Part shown: in pieces, positions 6,867 to 11,899 of the stretch
Position numbering within the stretch: position 1 is the stretch's first letter
How the letters are laid out: every line of letters starts with the position of its first letter
NCBI GenBank assembly: GCA_937901105.1
Contig: CALCHD010000017.1
Coordinates: 1 to 11,899 of the forward strand
DNA: 11,899 bases
From: an uncultured Bacteroidales bacterium
GTDB taxonomy: Bacteria; Bacteroidota; Bacteroidia; Bacteroidales; UBA932
Direction: 5' to 3'
The notes under the pieces: model-generated
Seen by the model: the letters and a program-made list of their open reading frames with translations, nothing else
Database searches by the model: none
Told to the model about the DNA's origin: nothing
Translations under genes and position numbers: made by a program

Positions 6867-6978
6867 TTTATACGATTTTGGCCTGCAGGTTACGGGTGAG
6901 AATCAAAACAGTTTTTTATCCGTATTATATAGCAAAGTAAGGTAGAGCAGGCCGGCTTATTATATTTATTTCTCTACC
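6860..6978 (+). promoter_or_regulatory. Riboswitch expression platform with competing helices
   Basis: The strand that closes P1 (ACTTTGCT, 6860-6867) is also perfectly complementary to AGCAAAGT at 6931-6938, extended by ATACG (6870-6874) with CGTAT (6921-6925). GGCCTGC (6880-6886) is complementary to GCAGGCC (6947-6953), a pairing that crosses the previous one. GCAGGT (6885-6890) can pair with ACCTGC of the B12 box (6853-6858). A further hairpin is GGTAGAG (6941-6947) with CTCTACC (6972-6978). These alternatives are what a ligand-controlled switch would need; which state is on is not decided by the sequence alone. Confidence 0.6.
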
Positions 6979-7059
6979 CCAACTTTAATGATTATTGCAC
7001 AGCTAGTCAATTTTGGACTATTGATGTATTGGTCATACATAATATTTTCAGATAAAGAT

Positions 7060-7115
7060 GTTTTGAGTTTTCCGTTTCTGCAGACCGCTGAACAGATTTA
7101 ACTCAAAACTTTTTT
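7060..7115 (+). terminator. Terminator-like hairpin just before the peptide gene
   Basis: GTTTTGAGTT (7060-7069) and AACTCAAAAC (7100-7109) form a perfect 10-bp stem with a 30-nt loop, followed at once by six T residues (7110-7115). The T run ends 3 nt before the ATG of the 40-codon gene. It has the form of an intrinsic terminator or attenuator inside the leader of the B12 operon rather than at the end of a gene. Confidence 0.65.
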
Positions 7116-7118
7116 ATT

Positions 7119-7241
7119 ATGGAAAAGCAAATTTATGAATCACCTCATGTAGAGGTTCTGGAAATTGAAGTTGAACAAGGGTTTGCTGCAAGTAACGGGG
7201 CAGGAGAGTCTCCTTACGATATTTGGCCCAGTGGATTTTAG
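7119..7241 (+). CDS. 40-residue peptide, first gene of the B12 operon
   Basis: This short gene encodes a peptide starting M-E-K-Q-I-Y-E-S-P-H-V-E-V-L-E-I and continuing E-V-E-Q-G-F-A-A-S-N-G-A-G-E-S, ending D-I-W-P-S-G-F. It has an acidic amphipathic N-terminal half, a E-Q-G-F-A-A-S step at about residues 19-25 and a short Gly/Ser/Pro tail. Peptides with this build (a V-E-V-x-E-x-E core followed by G-F-A-A-S) recur in Bacteroidales, often before lipoprotein or fimbrillin-like genes, and have no established function that I know. There is no signal peptide or membrane segment. It lies between a terminator-like hairpin and the lipoprotein gene 25 nt downstream, so it is under the riboswitch. It could be a leader peptide, a small secreted peptide or a precursor. 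Confidence 0.68.
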   Translation: MEKQIYESPHVEVLEIEVEQGFAASNGAGESPYDIWPSGF

Positions 7242-7266
7242 TCTTTAATTTAAATCGATTGCAGTT

Positions 7267-8832
7267 ATGAAAAAGATATTCAGCCTACTTGCTATAGCTT
7301 CAATATTCGCATTAGTATCATGCGAAATGAACGAAAATGATCCTGTAAGATCAGTTGGTGACGGATTTGTGTTAAGAGGTAATGTTGCATCCCAAACCAA
7401 AACATCATTTGGCACTCCTGGTGCAGAAACTATTCCTTTCTTATGGGATGAAGGTGATGTGATTTATGTTAATGGAGTAGAAAGTAATCCTTTGGCAGAA
7501 GGAGGAGCTACTGCTGAATTCACCTTTACCAGTGGTTCTGTTGCAGAAGGTGATGATGTGTTCTATGGTTATGTTGATGGCAATAATGTAATCACTTTGC
7601 CTCTACAGACTGGACAATCAAAAAATATTGATGGTGATTTCGGTTATGCTATTGTAGATGCTAATAATGAATTTACACTCAATCACTACACATCTTATAT
7701 TTGGTTGGATTCCTATTCTGATGATGTTGATTCTCCTGTTACAAAGGTTGTCATTTCTGCGGAAAATGATATTGTAGGTCTGGCAGAATTCAATACTGCA
7801 AATAAAACCTTTGGAAATATATCATCTTTTGATCCCGATGATGATTTGTTGGCACAAACTAAATCAATTGAGATTGAATTTTATAATGAAAATAATGATC
7901 CAGAAGCTAAATCACTTTTAACAGGAACTTCAAATACAGAATTTTGGGCACTGGCTGTTACTTTTCCTGTTACAACAGGGAGTGTAAGGATTGATTATCA
8001 TTTTGATAATGGTAAAATGGCAACATTCACTTATCCTTCCAACACACTAGAAAGTGGTAAAACATATAAGATATCACAAGAGATTACCAATGACGATTTG
8101 TATGAGTTGAGAGTGTTGACATTTGAGGATGATTCAGAAAGTACTTATTGGGCCGACCTTATTGCACCAGAAGATTCTCAAAATTATATGGAATCAGAAT
8201 TATTGTATCCATTTGATCATCCATATTCATGGTATGATGAGTACACTAAATTAAGACATGAGTTTCCTTTTAATTATGAAACATATGCAATTATGGGTGG
8301 AGGATATGTTATTTCCCAATATACTGGCACTATGGAAAATCTTCAAAATGCGAGTGATATTTATGATTATCAGATAAGCATACCTTTGTCAAGTGGTCAT
8401 AATGGATCTCAAAATTATTGCATAGGATATCACGACAGTGCAATTTCTCTTGATGATGAACTTAAACCAGCCTTATCTTTTGCGGATAATATCCCAAGGG
8501 TTATTGATCATATGTATGTAACAAATGCTTCTGTTACCATGTATTGTATGCTTTATGGCAATGGTTTTTCCAATTTATTTGATGAGGATGATTACCTAGA
8601 TATTGTTGCAACAGGTTATGTTGGAGAAGAAAAAGGCAAAACCATCAAGTTCAGGTTGGCGGAAGGATCAGATTTTAAGGTTGATGAATGGGTAAAATGG
8701 GATTTGAGTTCTTTAGGTGCAGTTACAAAAGTTGTATTGCATATGGAGGAATATCAGATAGGCTATGATATGTGGTATTGCACTCCAATGTATTTCGCAT
8801 TCGACGATGTTGCAGTAAGATTTGAAGAATAA
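7267..8832 (+). CDS. Fimbrillin-like/DUF4465 two-domain lipoprotein, candidate B12-binding protein
   Basis: This 521-residue lipoprotein has a signal peptide with lipobox L-V-S-C (Cys19). The N-terminal half (about 35-275) resembles fimbrillin-family domains, with T-K-T-S-F-G-T, F-L-W-D-E-G-D-V-I-Y-V-N-G and F-T-F-T-S-G segments. From about residue 284 (V-L-T-F-E-D-D) to the end it matches the DUF4465 pattern: Y-V-T-N-A-S-V-T-M-Y-C-M (about 418-429), E-D-D-Y-L-D-I-V-A-T-G-Y, I-K-F-R-L-A-E, W-V-K-W-D-L-S-S-L-G-A-V and a final Y-F-A-F-D-D-V. DUF4465 lipoproteins recur in Bacteroidetes BtuG/BtuB loci, where surface lipoproteins of other types (BtuH among them) bind cobalamin. A B12-capture role is inferred from the riboswitch and neighbours; a direct equivalence to BtuH is not shown. 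Confidence 0.8.
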   Translation: MKKIFSLLAIASIFALVSCEMNENDPVRSVGDGFVLRGNVASQTKTSFGTPGAETIPFLWDEGDVIYVNGVESNPLAEGGATAEFTFTSGSVAEGDDVFYGYVDGNNVITLPLQTGQSKNIDGDFGYAIVDANNEFTLNHYTSYIWLDSYSDDVDSPVTKVVISAENDIVGLAEFNTANKTFGNISSFDPDDDLLAQTKSIEIEFYNENNDPEAKSLLTGTSNTEFWALAVTFPVTTGSVRIDYHFDNGKMATFTYPSNTLESGKTYKISQEITNDDLYELRVLTFEDDSESTYWADLIAPEDSQNYMESELLYPFDHPYSWYDEYTKLRHEFPFNYETYAIMGGGYVISQYTGTMENLQNASDIYDYQISIPLSSGHNGSQNYCIGYHDSAISLDDELKPALSFADNIPRVIDHMYVTNASVTMYCMLYGNGFSNLFDEDDYLDIVATGYVGEEKGKTIKFRLAEGSDFKVDEWVKWDLSSLGAVTKVVLHMEEYQIGYDMWYCTPMYFAFDDVAVRFEE

Positions 8833-8844
8833 TTCGTCGGGAAA

Positions 8845-9801
8845 ATGAAAAAGTACTTTTTATATATGATGGCGGTTGTATTGGTTGCCTCATCCTGTAA
8901 CAAGGATGAGGTGATCACTACCACTGTAGATGATTTCTATAGGGCTAGGACGGAGAGCTCCAAGGCAGAGTTCAGTAGGGTCTTTGAGTATACCCCTGCT
9001 CCTGGTCAGTTCATAAATGAGACAAAGACTGGTGGCTTTGATGGCTCACAAACTACACCTCAGGCCGCAATTCAGTATGCACAGCAGAGGATGAAGGATG
9101 ATCTGTTTGTATCGCTGGGCGGCTTTGGTGGGTATATTGTGGTAGGTTTTGATCACAGTATTGACAATGTTCCAGGGTATGATCTTGCAGTTAAAGGAAA
9201 CTCATTCAAGGGATCTTCAGAACCCGGAGTTGTATGGGTGATGCAGGATGAGAACGGAAATTCTCTTCCCGACGATACCTGGTATGAACTCAAAGGGTGT
9301 GAGACCGGGTTCGACTGTACCATTCAGAATTATGAAGTTACCTATTTTAGACCTTCTTCCCCTGGGCAGCCTGTAAAATGGCGCGACAATAAAGGTTCTG
9401 AAGGGGAGATAGACTACCTTAAAGCGTTCCATACACAGGAGTATTACTATCCTTTATGGATTAAGGAGGAGAGCTATACATTAAAGGGTACATGTCTTGA
9501 AGCACGCAATTATGACCAGAGCGGCAAAGGTTCGTATTGGATAAATCCTGAATATGATTGGGGTTATGCAGACAATTACAGTCCTGAGGATTTCAGTAAG
9601 GAGGGACCTGCTGAACTGGAGGCCTGCAATCTTTTTGATCTGTCCAATGCAATTGACTCAAATGGAGCTGCAAAAGAGTTGAAGTTTGTGGATTTTGTAA
9701 AGGTACAATGTGCTGTAAATACCAAGAGCGGATGGCTTGGTGAGGTTTCAACAGAAGTATTCAATTTCTTGGATGTAAATATGATTAATTCATCTATCTG
9801 A
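8845..9801 (+). CDS. Conserved cell-surface lipoprotein of btu loci
   Basis: This 318-residue lipoprotein has a signal peptide with A-S-S-C (Cys18) followed by N-K-D-E, the kind of charged tail that directs Bacteroidetes lipoproteins to the cell surface. The core contains LGGFGGYIVVGFDHSI (about 91-106), G-S-S-E-P-G-V-V-W-V-M-Q-D-E-N-G-N (123-139) and D-D-T-W-Y-E-L-K-G (142-150), a pattern that I associate with 'cell surface protein' genes next to BtuG/BtuB. It starts 12 nt after the DUF4465 gene and its TGA overlaps the ATG of the next gene by one base (TGATG at 9799-9803), so translation is probably coupled with the BtuG-type gene. Its biochemical role is not known to me; cobalamin or cobinamide handling is a reasonable inference. 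Confidence 0.78.
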   Translation: MKKYFLYMMAVVLVASSCNKDEVITTTVDDFYRARTESSKAEFSRVFEYTPAPGQFINETKTGGFDGSQTTPQAAIQYAQQRMKDDLFVSLGGFGGYIVVGFDHSIDNVPGYDLAVKGNSFKGSSEPGVVWVMQDENGNSLPDDTWYELKGCETGFDCTIQNYEVTYFRPSSPGQPVKWRDNKGSEGEIDYLKAFHTQEYYYPLWIKEESYTLKGTCLEARNYDQSGKGSYWINPEYDWGYADNYSPEDFSKEGPAELEACNLFDLSNAIDSNGAAKELKFVDFVKVQCAVNTKSGWLGEVSTEVFNFLDVNMINSSI

Positions 9802-10877
9802 TGTATATAATTAGATTGTTATTTAAGTATTCATTGCAGTTGCTCCTGATTGTGGGGGCAACTGCTTGCATGAAATGGGAGTATGGAAATCAAGAAGATA
9901 TAACACTTCCTGCCCATGGCCTTTTCATTACCAATGAAGGAAATTTCCAGTATGGCAATGCTACTCTGTCATTTTATGATCCAGTTTCAAAAACTGTTGA
10001 GAATGAACTGTTTTTCAGGGCAAATGCAATGAAGCTTGGAGATGTGGCCCAATCTATGGTTATAAGGGATGGAGTAGGCTGGGTTGTTGTAAATAACTCA
10101 CATGTAATTTTTGCAATTGATATCAATACAGGAAAAGAGATTGGCAGAATTGTTAATCTTACCTCTCCACGCTACATACATTTTCTTTCTGATGAGAAAG
10201 CGTATGTTACCCAGATTTGGGACAACAGGATTTTTATAGTAAATCCATCCACATTTTCCATCACAGGATATATTGAGTGTCCGAATATGACTATGGAGCA
10301 GGGTTCAACAGAACAGATGGTTCAGGTTGGCAAGTATGTTTATACTAATTGCTGGTCTTACCAGAACAGGATTCTTAAGATTGATACTGAAACAGATAAA
10401 GTGGTTGATGAACTTGAGATAGGAATACAGCCAACATCCCTTGTGCTTGACAAGAACAACAAGATATGGACAGTTACTGATGGAGGTTATTCAGGAAGTC
10501 CTTACGGCTATGAAGCCCCTTCATTGTATAAGATAGATCCCCAGACATTTACTGTAGAAAGAAGTTTCAGGTTCAGTCTTGGTGATGCTCCATCAGAAGT
10601 GCAGCTGAATGGGGATGGCAGCAAACTGTACTGGATAAATGATGATATCTGGGAGATGGACGTTGATAAAGGCACTCTTCCCCCAAGACCTTTTATTGCT
10701 GCTAAAGGGACAATTTACTATGGCCTTACTGTAGATCCTGTCAGTGGAGATGTTTACGTTGCTGATGCAATTGATTATCAGCAGCAGGGACAGATTTTGA
10801 GATATTCGTCGGGAGGAGAATTGCTTGACAGTTTTTATGTGGGAATTATCCCTGGAGCATTTTGTTGGAAATATTAA
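9801..10877 (+). CDS. btuG: BtuG-type cobalamin-binding beta-propeller lipoprotein
   Basis: This 358-residue protein is the BtuG type of surface lipoprotein, which in Bacteroides binds cobalamin very tightly and caps the BtuB receptor. A signal peptide ends in G-A-T-A-C (Cys23). The mature part opens with G-L-F-I-T-N-E-G-N-F-Q-Y-G-N-A-T-L (about 37-53), a BtuG hallmark, and then contains YncE/YVTN-like blade repeats such as V-V-N-N-S-H-V-I-F-A-I-D, A-Y-V-T-Q-I-W-D-N-R-I-F-I-V-N and V-Y-V-A-D-A-I-D-Y, consistent with a seven-bladed propeller. Length fits the family. It overlaps the upstream gene by 1 nt and is followed after 10 nt by the BtuB-type receptor gene. Confidence 0.9.
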   Translation: MYIIRLLFKYSLQLLLIVGATACMKWEYGNQEDITLPAHGLFITNEGNFQYGNATLSFYDPVSKTVENELFFRANAMKLGDVAQSMVIRDGVGWVVVNNSHVIFAIDINTGKEIGRIVNLTSPRYIHFLSDEKAYVTQIWDNRIFIVNPSTFSITGYIECPNMTMEQGSTEQMVQVGKYVYTNCWSYQNRILKIDTETDKVVDELEIGIQPTSLVLDKNNKIWTVTDGGYSGSPYGYEAPSLYKIDPQTFTVERSFRFSLGDAPSEVQLNGDGSKLYWINDDIWEMDVDKGTLPPRPFIAAKGTIYYGLTVDPVSGDVYVADAIDYQQQGQILRYSSGGELLDSFYVGIIPGAFCWKY

Positions 10878-10887
10878 TCAGAAGGGT

Positions 10888-11899
10888 ATGAGAAAATTAA
10901 CAATATTATTTGCAGTATTGGTATTCCCGACAGTCTTGATGGCACAGTCCGGCAAGGATACAACTCACAGATGGCATTTCAGAATAAATGAAGTTAGTGT
11001 TGTAGCCTCAAGACCCATGAAGGAGATTGGAGTTCAGAAGACAGAGTTTGATTCTGTAAAGCTGAAGGAGAATATAGCTCTTTCAATGGCTGATATACTT
11101 ACTTTCCATTCCCCGGTTTTTGTAAAGAGTTATGGAAGGGCAACACTTTCAACTGTTGCTTTTAGAGGTACATCACCGTCACATACGCAAGTTACCTGGA
11201 ATGACATGAAGATCAATAACCCAATGCTGGGAATGACTGATTTTTCTACAATTCCATCATATTTTATTGATGATGCTTCTTTATTGCATGGAACATCTTC
11301 TGTAAATGAGACAGGAGGAGGATTGGGAGGTGCAGTAAAGCTGGCTACTAAAGCTGCTGATCAGGACGGCCTTGGAGTGCAGTATATCCAAGGAATTGGA
11401 TCGTTCAATACATTTGATGAATTCTTGAGAGTGCTTTGGGGAAATGAAAAATGGCAAAGTTCTACAAGAATTGTCTATTCATCATCTCCCAATGACTACA
11501 AATACCTTAATCACGACAAAAAGGAGAATGTGTACGATGATTATGGCAACATTGTGAGCCAGTATTATCCTGTTGAGAGAAACAAGAGCGGGGCATATAA
11601 GGATATGCATATCCTTCAGGAGATGTATTATAATAATGGTAAAGGTGACCGTTTTGGCCTGAATGTATGGTATTTGAATTCTGACAGGGAGCTTGCAATG
11701 CTTACAACAGATTATGGTGATGAGAGGGATTTTGAAAACAGGCAGAGGGAGCGCACTTTAAGAAGCGTAGTCTCATGGGACCGTTATGGCAGCAATTGGA
11801 AAGGAGGTCTTAAAGGCGGATATATAAATACCTGGATGGCCTATGACTATAAAAGGGATCCGGGTAATGGAACACTTACCTCTATGATACGTTCAAGAA
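10888..11899 (+). CDS. btuB: BtuB-type TonB-dependent cobalamin receptor (partial, 3' end outside window)
   Basis: The gene starts at ATG 10888 and stays open to the window edge (337 codons). It encodes an outer-membrane receptor that imports cobalamin with energy from TonB. A type I signal peptide ends near L-M-A-Q (about 17-20), followed by a TonB-box-like I-N-E-V-S-V-V-A-S (33-41). The plug domain shows V-A-F-R-G-T-S-P-S-H-T-Q-V-T-W-N (about 92-107), N-P-M-L-G-M-T-D-F-S-T-I-P (112-124) and G-G-G-L-G-G-A-V-K-L (143-152); the start of the barrel follows. No carboxypeptidase-regulatory-like domain precedes the plug, unlike SusC-type receptors. Full members are usually about 600-700 residues, so roughly half is present. 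The BtuG and riboswitch context fixes the substrate class. Confidence 0.92.
   Translation, partial: MRKLTILFAVLVFPTVLMAQSGKDTTHRWHFRINEVSVVASRPMKEIGVQKTEFDSVKLKENIALSMADILTFHSPVFVKSYGRATLSTVAFRGTSPSHTQVTWNDMKINNPMLGMTDFSTIPSYFIDDASLLHGTSSVNETGGGLGGAVKLATKAADQDGLGVQYIQGIGSFNTFDEFLRVLWGNEKWQSSTRIVYSSSPNDYKYLNHDKKENVYDDYGNIVSQYYPVERNKSGAYKDMHILQEMYYNNGKGDRFGLNVWYLNSDRELAMLTTDYGDERDFENRQRERTLRSVVSWDRYGSNWKGGLKGGYINTWMAYDYKRDPGNGTLTSMIRSR

Noticed and set aside
7000..7040. Small inverted repeats TAGTC/GACTA (7004-7020) and ATGTAT/ATACAT as an operator
   Set aside because: Stems of 5-6 bp are expected by chance in AT-rich DNA, and no regulator gene or promoter box is near.

Overview
The window looks like a Bacteroidales chromosome. 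The evidence is consistent: promoters of the Bacteroidetes type (a TAnnTTTG element near -7), few Shine-Dalgarno sequences, lipoproteins with Bacteroidetes-style signal peptides, BACON and fimbrillin-like domains, a type B ribosomal protein L31, and a Bacteroidetes-type vitamin B12 uptake locus. DNA is AT-rich. I cannot name the genus from sequence alone.

Left part (1-2992, + strand): one long gene for a surface-type protein made of BACON-like domains followed by a GLUG-repeat region. It ends at a strong intrinsic terminator. Its 5' end is broken: the reading frame begins inside a BACON domain, with an in-frame stop directly upstream, no signal peptide and no normal start.

Middle part (3050-6600, - strand): ribosomal protein bL31 type B with its own promoter and terminator; a seven-helix Bax-inhibitor-1/YccA-type membrane protein; a DUF1343/NamZ-type cell wall glycosidase; a GNAT acetyltransferase of the toxin-like type with a 54-residue partner gene upstream, which looks like a toxin-antitoxin pair and sits 2 nt from the namZ-like gene; and a stand-alone PqqD-like protein.

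Right part (6600-11899, + strand): a vitamin B12 uptake operon. A promoter drives a cobalamin riboswitch (B12 box at 6843-6859). After it come a long leader with competing helices and a terminator-like hairpin, then a 40-residue peptide gene, a fimbrillin-like/DUF4465 lipoprotein, a second conserved lipoprotein, the BtuG-type beta-propeller lipoprotein, and the start of the BtuB TonB-dependent receptor, which runs off the window. The inferred logic is that low cobalamin lets the riboswitch permit expression of surface B12-binding lipoproteins that pass the vitamin to BtuB. The PqqD-like gene is transcribed divergently from the same short promoter region.

The parts most worth attention are the riboswitch leader with its terminator abutting the 40-residue peptide gene, the unexplained peptide itself with a PqqD-like protein nearby, the two-domain DUF4465 lipoprotein, the toxin-antitoxin-like pair fused transcriptionally to a peptidoglycan enzyme, and the broken 5' end of the BACON/GLUG gene.
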